Source of the DNA: Dryococelus australis
Taxonomy: Eukaryota > Arthropoda > Insecta > Phasmatodea > Phasmatidae
Assembly: GCA_029891345.1 (NCBI GenBank)
Contig: CM057006.1
Coordinates: forward strand, 43,978,556 to 44,042,555
Length of the DNA stretch: 64,000 bases
Reading direction: 5' to 3'
This document shows positions 45,986 through 57,950 of the stretch, piece by piece; the first letter of the stretch is position 1, and each line of letters starts with the position of its first letter. Below the pieces are notes generated by a model. That model saw only the letters and a program-made list of their open reading frames with translations, ran no database searches and was not told where the DNA came from. A program made the position numbers and the translations under genes.

Positions 45986-47960
45986 AGGGCAACAACGTGT
46001 TGATCTCAGAGGGGGGGGGGGGGCCAAGACAAACACAGACCACCCACCACCCCTGGTCGGGCGAACCGAATGTCCAAAAGTTTTTTTTTTTTTTACATGT
46101 TCGTGTATAGTTTGTGTGTTCTATACTAATCAATACAACCTGAAAAATTTCTTCGGCCATTTGCTATTAGTGGTGATATTTAAATGTTCGAAGAATATCT
46201 CGTACAGGATGTTGACATGTAAAAATACAACTGTCATTCTTGTAAATAATGTTTTCTCACATTAAGCTTAAAACCAACAATAGCTGAATCGGTGACTGGC
46301 AAGGTACTAACTAAATCATAAGTACAATTTCAAATCAAAACTCCAGTTCTACCATTTTCAACATTTTATTGTTTTTATAGTATTGTTACAATTTCTCTCT
46401 AGAAATTAAGTAGACTATAGCAAGTTCGTAAAGGGATGGAGGTCTTAATCAAATAAAAAAAAAAGCATTATAATTTCCATATTTTATTTACGATACCTAC
46501 AGAAAAATTCTCTGAACTCAAAATCTCACAATAAATTGATACCACTTCCTGTTCACGACTAATTACTCCAATTTCATACAATTTATAATTACTTCAAAGA
46601 AATCAATAAAATAAAATAATTATAGATCAGTCCCAATAGACAGTGTATCAATCTATTCAAATATTCTATAAAATATGTGTCCAAATTGACAGTTCGAATA
46701 TTTACAATGAAATTAGTATTACACTTCCATTCAGTCCATGTCCCGCCAGTCGCAATGTTCTAGAGTCATCCGCGCGCTCTCGCGCACAGTAGGCTTCACT
46801 CGTCGGTTTCACACCCTCTCGTCCATTCACGCCACGAACACCTCACTCGCCGTCGTCCCGCAATCTCCAGACGTCGTCCACACTTTACCTCACTCGCGCA
46901 AACTCGGCCAGACGGCCTCCATCAAGGACTGCCGGCCGCTGCGTTGCGGCAGTATATATATATATAGGTCTTAGGCCGCCACCTAGAATCTTCCCCAACT
47001 CGCGTGATGCGTCGCGGAGGGCCGAGGCGCCAGACAGTCCCACCAGAACATTCTTGCGTCGTCGCTAAAGTTATCGGAAACTTTAGCAGACGAGAGGAGG
47101 TCTGTGACGCCAGCAAGTCTCGTCGCTGTTAGTATTCACGGGATTCTAAGCAGGGGCCAGGGATCAGGAGGCTGCGAGCGCATCGTTCTAGGACGAGGGG
47201 AAGGCGAGGTGGGTCTCCGATTACGGCGCGGGGCCCCGTTACGTTAGATTATCAGCGCCTGATGTTCAACCTTGAAAGAAAACCATGGCAAAATAAATAT
47301 TTTATAGTAGAAAAATCATAGGCTTTTAACAATATCATATTCATAGAAGCAATTTTTAATGATAACAATAACAAATGTTTTAAACAATCGAGAATGTGAT
47401 ACATATTCGTGGTGGGAATAGTGGGGAGGTGAAACCGCGCGCATCTTCCTCCCTCTTTTTGTCTCTTCTATAGAGCGTCTCACTCTTAGATTGCAGTGTG
47501 CGGTGTAATTGACATTCACTCTCTCTTTCCAATACATGGCTTCTGTCGTCAACTCTGTCATTGTTCCTGCTTGCACTGTTGCTTGATGTGCTATCTTTAT
47601 CCAGCCTTTAAAAAAAAAAATGCCATTTTCGTTGCGTGCACGCCATGCAATCACAATGGTAGGGTTTCTCACAGGCTTCAGTTTCGAAGGAGCCGCTTTG
47701 CAGGATTGGATTCCTTTACGAGTTGGCAGGGAGGTAAATAGATAAAAATTCGTTTCTCAGCTTGCCAGTCACGTCACAAAGCTGAAGCAATCTGGCAACC
47801 GTGAGTGCCGTAAGCCCTGTGCTGCAATCTAAACGTGAGGCGGACTATACCGCCCCTCCTTCGTGACGTGGTGCAGCTCGCAGCTCCCCGATCCCACCCT
47901 TCGCATCCTCGTAGTTGATGTTTCGACAGTGGGCTGCAGTGTTGGCGAAACTTCCCGAAA
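45986..47960. other. Unassigned; CpG-rich block 46730-47250
   Basis: Mostly AT-rich. 46730-47250 is GC- and CpG-rich with a short (TA)5 in the middle (46951-46964), and could be a promoter or a retroelement long terminal repeat. No coding match. Confidence 0.3.
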
Positions 47961-48148
47961 ATGCCGAACTGTGCAGTGTATGGATGTACTAATCATCGCC
48001 GGAAAACGAAAGGAACTAATATTAAACACTACAGGTTCCCGAAACAATAAGAATTCTGAGATAAGTGGATTGTTGCCTGCAAGAGAAGGGACAACTTTAA
48101 TACTGAGAGAGGTATATATCATGTTTTTTTTCCCCTTATATTTTCTGC

Positions 48149-48325
48149 GGGCCCCAGTAGCGTAGTCGGTTACGCGCCGGTCTGCAGTGCGAGGGGTTCC
48201 TGGTTAGAATCCCGGATAGGGCCTAGATGTCATGTGTTGTCCAATCGCCTCATTTCACCGTCATCGGCGCTAAAAACCTCGCTGTTAAAGTGCCATAAAA
48301 TTATCTCACTCATTCACTCACGCAC
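48149..48325 (+). mobile_element. tRNA-derived SINE, short type, in the transposase intron
   Basis: GGGCCCCAGTAGCGTAGTCG, box A-like TAGCGTAGTCGGTTACGC, box B-like GGTTAGAATCCCGG, then ACCTCGCTGTTAAAGTGCCA and repeated CACTCA at the tail. The tail relates it to the main family; the body differs. Confidence 0.78.
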
Positions 48326-48895
48326 ATACATATTGTCTAGGTTATAATTGTTGCTACAAACAGTCAAATGCTAAGCGTATATTCAAATAAATGGCTCTTG
48401 TAATAATTTACATCCACTGCAAATGTCCTTCCGGGAGCATGTGCAAACTTTCAGTAATACGTCTCCGGCTGTTACGGCAATCTGATATTGTAGATAACGT
48501 AGAAATAACACGCTAACAAGTGAAATGTCTGAACCTCGTTCATAAGGTTTACATGTTTTCGCCGTGAAAAATATGAAGTATTGTAATGTGCTGGCTTGCT
48601 GCGTCTGTTCAGTAAATCATATGAGCTTGTTGGATTCTTGGGGAAATTTAATTACTCTTCCAACTCGCTTCAGCTGAAAACATCCAAGATATTCCTGCAT
48701 TATCATGTTTAGGCATGGTCATCATTAAAGTTGGTATTTTCATATTTGTTAACTTTTCACATAAGCAGTAAAAATCATTGAGTCGGAGTTTTATGCAGTG
48801 GGTGAGCACATTAGTTGCAAGGTAAGCTGCATTTCAATCCAATAAGTTGTAAATTAGAGCACGTGGCCTTGTTTCTTATATGTTTGAATAAGAAG

Positions 48896-48948
48896 GCTCG
48901 GGAAGTATTTCTCGTGTACGTAAGTAACACGAGAAATACTTCCCGAGC
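48896..48948. repeat. Perfect 22-bp hairpin
   Basis: GCTCGGGAAGTATTTCTCGT with GT, a 9-base loop, and the exact inverse. It lies in the intron. Too short a stem for a typical microRNA precursor; may be the remnant of a small foldback insertion. Confidence 0.9.
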
Positions 48949-51900
48949 ATTACATTACATTATTACGCCAAGTATTCATGTAATCCCGCCGAAATAATAA
49001 GTTGTGTACAGCTCTCGTCAAGCCCCGCTCATCTTGCAACACAAATCGTCACTGGTTGCATGTTTTAGAAGTAATCAGACTACCGATACTAGTAGTTCCC
49101 ACGTTTATTTAGGGGGTGATTATGGTTAATCGTACTCAAAACGAGCAAGTTTATTTTAGGGAAGTACATAAAAATGGTAATGATAGTATGTAAAAATGAA
49201 TATGAGACATTGCCGTAAGTTATACGAAAAAATAATATATAATATGCCTTAAAAATGCCAGTGTAATGAATAGTTAATTTGGTTGAAGCCTTGCAGACGT
49301 TTTACAATACTTACGTTAACATCGTGGCTGTAGTGCTAATCCCGTGAAAGTTTCACTAGAAGTCTTACACGCCATGCTGCTTGAGATACTGTATTTATGG
49401 ATTACAAACTAAGAAATAGGCATATTTAAAAAAAATATATATATGAGTGCCTTAACAAATTTTCCGAACAATGTTTTAAATTTAAATGTAGTTATTTAAT
49501 TCGGACATTCCACTCATTTCAGTTAAACAACTCGGAAATTCTCCCCTTACGGTTACTTCGTGTAACTGTAGTTGGACTTGCATCTGGTCGGAATAAATAT
49601 TTTCGTTCGCATAGTAAATTTCAGAGCAACATTGCACTCAGTTGCTTATGGAGTGTTTCATTGGCCTGTGTGGGGGTACTTCCATTAGATATTTGTGCAG
49701 GATATTTGAATTAGAACTTTTCGCGACCCCTTTAGAATTTTTTTTTTAAGGATGGTTGCGGCTGATCACCGAAATCAGGTTCGCGAGCTATAAGTGTACT
49801 ATAAGCCACAGTTTCTCTGTTGTACGGTATTATGTAAGTCTATGACAAAACAAAATGGCTTGGATACAGCCGTCGAATAAGGTGCAGCACCGGAAAGACG
49901 AGGAGGGGAAAAAGGAGATCGCAGAGAAAAACCGGTGCAATGCCCACACATATAATACGCGGGTAGCCGAAGTTATTCTTTCAATAACTAATACGTGTGA
50001 ACCTTTGAGGTTTATTTTTGTGAAGCAGATTGGAAATATTTACTTGATAGTTTATTTCTAGTTAGAATGCTGGATAACTAACTGACAGGCATAGATTTAA
50101 TATGCAATATTCTTATGTCGCAATGTCATTAAGTATGAGCAAATTTCAAACCTCATGTCATACGTTACATATTTATAAAGATATTTATTGCATGTCTTCT
50201 GTTAAAAGGACATTGTACGCGCGTGTTCCAGGCCAAATATGAAAGGGGCGATACGCGTGACTCGTCGCTTCTAAGCACAATGCAAACAGTGTCTTCGTAG
50301 TTTCGCTGTACTTTGAAAATTAGATCAGTAACAGTTGTATTTTGTAATAAGCAATGCAAACCCACAGGTATAACTACAAACACATTGGTTTACTTTACCC
50401 TATGCCTTACAGAAACTGCACAGGCCAGCAGTAAACATGTGTTTTGTTACAGTTTCCACAATTTGTTCTCTTTAAATGCACGTAATATGCTGAAAGTAAA
50501 CGCATACATTAGTATATACTTTGTATACGCCTCCTTAGTCCAAAACCGTATTTATACAACGCTTATTTACTCAGAAAGACGTAAATGCGTAAACACATTT
50601 ATCATAGAAAATCAGTTGGTACAATATCCTCTCAATGAAGATGCATTTGGGGCATGAGTTTAACTAAGATTCATGTGTTAAATTTCAAAAAGAGACACTT
50701 GACACGAACTTTTGAATCACATCTGTTCAAAAACTTTACATACATTTGTAACGTATTTGTACTTTGCTTTCAGCTACAATATGCTCTAAACATTTCGCAG
50801 CAGATGCATTTGAGAAAAAAACGCAGCACATCTTGCTGAAGTATTCACCCAGAAATTACCGCAAATTTAAAGAGGACTCTCTCCCCACACAGGATTTACC
50901 TGGTAAAACTCTGCTTTCATCAACACAGGAAAAGAAAAAGAGAGAAGATAGATTAAAGCAGTGAGCCAAGAGAAATCTTATCCAAGAACTTCTCAGATCA
51001 ACGCAAAACTAGAACGATGAAGAACCTGAAAACACAAACAAGGAAATCAACAATGAAGCAGCCACCACAACACAAAGAAAAGACAAAAAAATACGCCCAA
51101 TTAATATATTATTGCTGATTACAACATCGATAATTTCATTTCTGGTCAACCAGATGCTGTCACGGTGAACATACTTCAAAGTTCTTTAGAAAAAATCAAT
51201 TCCAGACTGAAACGACTGGAAAAATAGAATGAAGAATATAAAATGAAGTTAGAAAACTTCAAAACAGCTGTAAATAATTGGAAATAGAAAAAAATGACTT
51301 TTTTTAAAGTACTGAAGTCTGTAAAAGTTGAGAGTAAAGAAATTGTGAAGCAAAAGATGACCGAAATTCTGTCCAGATACTTCACAAGAGGGAAAATAAG
51401 AGCTATGATGAGTAATGATTCAAGGATTTGCTGGTCTGCAGATTATATTCGGCAGCCATTTCTTTAAGAAGCGTGAGCCCGAAAGGTTACAAATACTTAA
51501 GAAATAAGTTGAAACTTACTCTTCCATCTGTAACCACCCTTAGAAGATGGTCATCCAAAATCGATTGCAGTCCCGGTCTTCAGCGAGATGTGCTGCTTCT
51601 TATGAAAAAAAAAAAAAAAAAACTGCTGTAAGCTTCTCTGAGAGGGATCGAGTAACAGCACTGTCATTTGATGAAATGTACATTTCGAATGATGTGTGTT
51701 TCGACAGCGTCCGCGAAAAAAGTAATGGGACCCCACAAGGCTGTTCAAGTTGTAATGACTCGTGGCTTATTTTCAACATGGAGGCTGCCAGTGTACTAGG
51801 ACTTTGATGCACCAATGACAGAATCCAGATTGAAACAAATAATTATATCTCTAAAATATAGTGATTACCCCATTTACCCTATTACCAGTTATTTGCCCGG

Positions 51901-53120
51901 GTCTAACAGGGAAATTATGAAAACTCTGGGTAGAACAGTCAACAGTTCATCTTTTGTTAATCTTCATGACTCTTCGCGACAAGTTCATGTGTTTGCAGAT
52001 GCTCCACATCTTTTGAAACTTGTATGAAACCACTTTCCAGACAAAGGTTTTGATTTGTCAGCAGGATAAAAAAAAAATAGACACGTGTACTATACAACAG
52101 CTGTTAGATAAATCAACATCGGATCTGAAAATAGCTCACAAAATTACTCAACACCGTCTAGAAGATTGCAAAACACAACGTCAGAAAGTAAAGACTGCAG
52201 CACAACTGCTGTCAAGGAGTGTTGACAAGGTACTGGAATACTGGGGCGAGGAGAATTTGGTGGAAGGAAACTGGAAGCCGACATCGAAGTTCATTTTGTT
52301 GATGAATGCGTGATTTGACGTCTTTAATTCTAGTTTTGCGTTTAACAAAGACAAAAGTAAGTGTGCCTGTCGAGAGAACTTAGAAGAACAAGATAATATT
52401 TTGTTAGCTGTCAATGAACTGATGACGGACATGAGAGTGGCAGGCTGCAAATAGGCTTCGCCATTTCAAAATGATGTTCTTATGAGCAACAATTATTTAG
52501 TGCAAACTGTTCAAATATTTGGAATCATGATTTGATATTACATTTATAATAACAGCCAAGTTAAACCAAGATATATTAGACATTTTATTTTCCTTCCTAA
52601 GGTGGATTGGGCGCACTAACGATCATCCTACTCCTTTGAGTGTCATGTATAGGATAAGAAGCTGCATTCTAGGTAAACACTCATTAGCTTTCTTTGCCGT
52701 CAACAAGAATACAGATCTTCCAGATGATCAGGGTTTCGTGCCTAACGGTACAGATGTAATAGACAGACTGTCAAAGCGCAACAGTGTTGGGTAGTCTCTT
52801 AGAGCACCAAGACATCGCAGTTATGGGCATCGACTTCGACGACGAGCTACACAAACTTAACGATGTTTTGGACAATGATGAGAGTTTCAGCAGATCTCGA
52901 AGTATCGAATATGACAACAAAATTTCAGAAGAAGGTCTCCTATACCTCGCAGGATTTGTTGCGCACCGTTTCAGATCTACATGTCCAGGCCTCCGAGTAA
53001 CAATGAACGAAAATAGTGATGCAAGCAGGAAGAATTCCTTTATTCAAAAAATTTCAGGTGGTGGTTTAATGATTCTCAACGACACGTTTCTACAAACAAT
53101 TAATATAGCAGATAAGTGTT

Positions 53121-53610
53121 TTATTAGTTTTCACTGAGAGTTCATTAGTAGGAATGATAAAATAATTACAACGGTGACTGATATCGTTTTGGGACACTGC
53201 AGTGATTTTCCTAGCGAGGTTGTTTCATACTTTATATCGAAACGCGTACATACACACGAAAAAAGGAAATAAACAAAAACTACAATCAGATATGTGTAAC
53301 AGACACGTGAAAAACAACTAACAAAGCAAAAAAAGTTTCAGTACCTGAAGAAAGTTGTAAAATAATGTTTATGCGAGCATTAAGTGGGTTTCTGTGCCTG
53401 CGAAAGTTGTTTATCTTAGTTCCCGCTATTCCAACTTAATATGCGATGCATTAAAGTTTGTAATGCTAAAAGTTTGTATATTACCCAGTCAACAGAACTA
53501 CCGTTTCCATTGTGACGTCGAAGATGTTTCCAATTGGCACATTTGTTAACAAAATGGTCACTTAACTCGATTTTTTTTTCTATGGATTATGGAATCAATG
53601 ACGTAGTTTT
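53121..53610. repeat. 490-bp direct repeat, copy 1 (3' end of the P-like transposase)
   Basis: Nearly identical to 55202-55689, from TTATTAGTTTTCACTGAGAG to ATGACGTAGTTTT. It contains the last coding-like residues of the transposase (NDKIITTVTDIVLGHCSDFP) and its downstream sequence. Confidence 0.93.
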
Positions 53611-54980
53611 GTGTTTTCCGTTTGGTGTTTTGCCTGCTTCGAAGCTTACAAATTACAAACGCTAAAAGTAAGTACAATAGTAAGCAGGTGACAAAAGAAT
53701 CGTTCCGATTGGAGGTTATACAACGCAAATTGCACATCGCAAATTACGAAACCCAAGACGAAGCCGAACACGGACTGTTTTCAAACTACAGTTGTAAAAA
53801 AGTATGCAACTGTACATAAAAATGTACGTGGCAGTAGTAACTCTCAGTGCATTTTTACACCTACATATTTTCGTGTTGTTTTAATATTCAGTTATATCAA
53901 TTGCCAATACAATACGGGTAATTTCACAGTACTCGTCGCTACCTTTTTTTACCTACATCTTGAAATTCAATATTCACCACGTGTGTGCAATATTACTATA
54001 ACTGTGAGTTACGTTTTACCACTACAATGTGTTAATTTGCACACTACTTATATGGGCAATCTTACTTTACTTCCCACTGCATTTTATCTCTTACACGCTG
54101 TAACTTTACACTGACAAAGTATGCATGACATTAATTTTCTCAGTTTTCTTTTACCCCTACATTAGATTATTGTATGTGTAATTTTACTATTCTTGTTACT
54201 GCTTTTTACATCTTGTAATTTTACACTGGCCGACGTATTTTACAATATATCATAGGAAAACGTGCAGACTACGAACAAGACCATTTTTTTTTTTTCGTTA
54301 ATACACACGGAAATTGCCTGTAAGTTGAGGTTTGTGCGGTAGGGTAAAAGTGCAGTTTCATTCCAATTTATTCAGTTTCAACATTAAACTCCATTTTCGA
54401 AACCCATGTTACCGAAATTCTTCTTTCATCTTTAAGGATAAACGTGATGAGTGATATTACAGCTAAACAACAAAACACTCACTATAAACTTTTCCACTTC
54501 GGAAGTAAAATTTGATTGGACGACAACCGAAAGCATGTTTCGTAGTCGAATGTAGCAGCGATGGTTTTGTAGTGGTCACTATTACGGCCATGGTTCTGGG
54601 TATGTGTATGGTTCTGGGTCAATTGTAGCACGGTGTTTAATTGTAAATGCAATGTTTGTCAGTTTGTCATTGGTCCATGTGGTTACGGTTCGTACAGTGT
54701 GTGCTGCCGCACTGTGAACACACGCCGCGGTACTGCTGGGCTGCAATGCACGTGACGTCATAGGTTGCCTGCGCAGTAGCGTGCCAGTTCCGCCGGCCGG
54801 ACGATTTCACCTCCCCACTGTTCCCACCACGATACATATTAAAAACATCAGTGTTTCATATATCAAACATTAACTATGAGCTAATTAGTTATTTTTTTTG
54901 CCAAGTATATGATTCTTATACTCATTTTGGTTCCTGAACTCTGATATGAGTATTTCAATATTGAGATCATCAGTGTGTTT
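53611..54980. other. No gene seen
   Basis: AT-rich, then a GC-richer stretch near 54680-54810 with a TGACGTCA CRE-like palindrome near 54755. No supported gene. Confidence 0.4.
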
Positions 54981-54984
54981 ACCA

Positions 54985-57125
54985 TACACATGAAGAATAG
55001 ACAATGAATTCTCTCTTCTGTGTCATTGTCATTTGCAGGTAGCTTTTCAGCATTAGAAGTATGGAGAAAGAACATTCGGCTTTCGCAGACGTGACAGGTG
55101 TGGCCAGAAGATAACAAAGAAATTTTTCCAGCTCCGGAAAAAGAGATCTGGTCTCGGGGTGCATATCCCTTAAGCGCTGCACATATTCCATTGTTTTTTT
55201 GTTATTAGTTTTCACTGAGAGTTCATTAGTAGGAATGATAAAATAATTACAACGGTGACTGATATCGTTTTGGGACACTGCAGTGATTTTCCTAGGGAGG
55301 TTGTTTCATACTTTATATCGAAACGCGTACATACATACGAATAAAGGAAATAAACAAAAACTACAATCAGATATGTGTAACAGAAACGTGAAAAACAACT
55401 AACAAAGCAAAAAAAGTTTCAGTACCTGAAGAAAGTTGTAAAATAATGTTTATGCGAGCATTAAGTGGGTTTCTGTGCCTGCGAAAGTTGTTTATCTTAG
55501 TTCCCGCTATTCCAACTTAATATGCGATGCATTAAAGTTTGTAATGCTAAAAGTTTGTATATTACCCAGTCAACAGAACTACCGTTTCCATTGTGACGTC
55601 GAAGATGTTTCCAATTGGCACATTTGTTAACAAAATGGTCACTTAACTCGATTTTTTTCTATGGATTATGGAATCAATGACGTAGTTTTCTACGACCTTC
55701 GAACCCATCTCAGACCATAGATTGTTGAAACCATCTTCATTCATTTTTTCTCTCTCAAATACTTCAAGACAACATTTATTGCCTCACTAGCACCTGCTAC
55801 CTTCATTGTTTTCTTTTGCAAACACAACACTGTCTCAGAAAATAACTCCAGGCATATTCGCAAGCCTAGATACACTTCTCCTTTAGAAAACTGATCGAAT
55901 AAACCCCTTGCTTTACTTGCAACATCTTCGTTACTTTCTGCGAGAGACTGCAAAAACTGAAGAATCACCAGATAAGAGTTGATCACACTGGTAATAGATT
56001 TTACTCTGTCCAGCGCGTGGGGCATAGTGGTTTGGGATCATGGGTTTCTCTTAGGCCTAAATTTGCAGCTAAATAAGTAAAATTCTTTTTTCTTTTTGGA
56101 GAACTTTTAACATTATTACGAATCTCCTGCACCCACTGCATGCAGTCTCTCAGTACAGAGATATTTTTTTAACACAGTCCCGAAGAGCAAGATTTAGCGA
56201 GTGATTCGCACAATGGTAATATTGTGCCTTGGGCAGTTTTTTTTTTTTTTCGTTATTATTGCCTGAACTCCTTTGACAGCACCAGACATGTTGCCCCCAC
56301 TATCATAACATTATCCCCTAAGATATTGAAATGACAACTTGAAACGACAAAGAACATCTTCAGTAACAGCAAACAGTCTCTCTCCTGTGATATCGGGCGT
56401 TTCATTCAAACCAAGATACTTCTTCTGCCTCGAGAATTTGCGAGTTTACCATTTGTATGCAGATTTACGCCTGTTAATTGCAGCTTTCGTCTCTAGTTTC
56501 ATCTACTATAATACTAAACTCCTTCCTGTTTCTAATTTCACTCAATAATCCTCTCAAGATTGAGTGCGCCATATCATTTATCACTTAATTCTGAATTTCC
56601 CAGGATGCAGAATTCTTTTTGTTTTTAAGAAGTTCTGAAGCTCGGGAATTTCATTATCTCGTAAATTTAAAAGCTGATCAAAGTTCCCTGATATGTCACC
56701 ATGAAATCGAAAAGCTAGCCCCTGATGTGCCAAATGTTGTAAAAATTGCTCGTAGTGCTACATGATTTTTTTTGTTGTTGATTACTCAGTAGTTTGTTTA
56801 GCTGGTTTACAACTGGTGTTTATTGTAACAAAATAAATTTCTCTGTTGCTTCCTTATGCATGGAACTATTTTCGTGCTGCGAAAACTTTTAAACTGCTTT
56901 CTTCCAACGTGTGAATCCATGACATATGAGATTAGACTTGTATTGAGGATTGCGTTGTACAAGTTTCTTATATAGTGCTTTGATGCAAGTGAAACAAAAA
57001 GCAGGATTTTTGAAGGATTGTAGTTAAGCCAAAGGTAGACACTAAACCACTTATACTGGAAATGACGAAGCCTTCCTTCTTTATTTGGTGGAATGTGATC
57101 TGGCTGATGAGGCTTGTTATGTCGT
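54985..57125 (-). pseudogene. hAT transposase (ZMYM1-like), decayed and interrupted
   Basis: Minus-strand blocks in order: HQPDHIPPNKE and a TTF-type finger relic (57115-56950), HYEQFLQHLAHQGLAFRFHG with GNFDQLLNLRD (56760-56650), ITGERLFAVTEDV (56395-56350), YDSGGNMSGAVKGVQ with the first catalytic Asp (56310-56265), LRETHDPKPLCPTRWTE (56065-56020), an open 94-codon stretch (56025-55741) with SLAESNEDVASKARGLFDQF, and NLWSEMGSKVVE. After a 488-bp insertion of P-element-derived sequence it resumes with TMEYVQRLRDMHPETRSLFP and the hAT dimerisation motif TPVTSAKAECSFS (55130-55060). hAT enzymes cut and paste with 8-bp duplications. Stops, frameshifts and the insertion make it dead. No terminal repeats were identified. 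Confidence 0.85.
55202..55689. repeat. 490-bp direct repeat, copy 2, inserted in the hAT relic
   Basis: Matches 53121-53610 with only a handful of differences (for example TAGGGAGG for TAGCGAGG). The hAT coding blocks lie directly on both sides. Confidence 0.92.
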
Positions 57126-57948
57126 CGTCGTCATCTTGCTGCAAACTGACTGCGAATATGTCTTCAAGATTGTTACCTATAATTAATTCATTGTTTTTCG
57201 TTATTTGTTTTAGGTATTTCAGTACAGATGTATAGTTCTACAAATAGTGTTAGCTTTTTTGTTATTTATAAAAAAAAAAGACAGGTAAATTTAAGGACAT
57301 CTACTTTCGAGATCATCAAATCTTTCAACTTTTAATGAGATTGTAGTCATTTCGCAGTAGTACAAAAATTTTAGTTAAACCAAGTCAAATATTAACACAA
57401 AATGAAGACTTCACACGCTCATGAAAATACAATAACTTGGTTTTCCCTAAAAATTCTGTTTTTTTTTTTTTTTTTTTTCACAAAAAATTCACATATAATA
57501 TTTAACTAGCATTTTAATTTTCATTAAAATTATTGAATCCATGAATGATTGCATATCCAGTCCAACGAACCACAGCCGACAAACATTTAAGAGGCGTTTT
57601 TCTGGCAAAATTTTTGACAAAATAACAAAACTTATATATAAACATTTTATAAACCATTAAAGACAGGAAAAAATATTTAATTTGGTAATCAAAAACAGTG
57701 TCATTGTACACTTAAATTGTATAAAGCACTGTATGGGTCCCTGTCATTTACAACTTTGAGCATGTAGATATCACTGTATCATGCCAAAATTTCTAATAAT
57801 AACCTATGTAAATTGCAAATATTATTATATTTTTTAATGCATGTATGTTTGTTCCAACATCATGCTCAATCTACTTAATCGATTTTCATAAAAGTTCCAC
57901 TGGAAATATCTTAATCTTAAACAATGGGACAGGTATCAATCACTCTAC
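57126..57948. other. No gene seen
   Basis: AT-rich with a T-run at 57460-57478. No supported gene. Confidence 0.5.
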
Positions 57949-57950
57949 TA

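Larger units (their letters stand above)
48112..50773 (+). other. Intron of the P-like transposase pseudogene
   Basis: GTATAT donor and a pyrimidine-rich TTTGCTTTCAG acceptor restore the THAP domain in phase 1. It is 2.66 kb and holds the SINE at 48149 and a perfect hairpin at 48896. Open frames within it (for example 50313-50657) have no domain. Confidence 0.7.
47961..53137 (+). pseudogene. P-element/THAP9-like transposase, two-exon pseudogene
   Basis: Exon 1 (47961-48111) opens MPNCAVYGCTNHRRKTKG, the C-x4-C start of a THAP zinc finger, then HYRFPKQ, two stops and DKWIVACKRRDNFN. A GTATAT donor at 48112 and a CAG acceptor at 50771-50773 join in phase (G+CT), and exon 2 continues ATICSKHFAADAFEKK and PRNYRKFKEDSLPTQDLP, completing the finger's C-x2-H and AVPTxxxP-type end. 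A coiled coil follows (SLEKINSRLKRLEK). Then the P-element catalytic part: SPKGYKYLRNKLKLTLPSVT, LRRWSSKIDCSPG, HVFADAPHLLKLV (52000), KITQHRLEDCKTQRQKVKTA, DHPTPLSVMYRIRSC (52625-52670) and EEGLLYLAGFVAHRF with SGGGLMILNDTFLQ (to 53137). Exon 2 has several stops and frame changes. About 900 codons, GTP-dependent cut-and-paste family; dead here. Confidence 0.88.
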
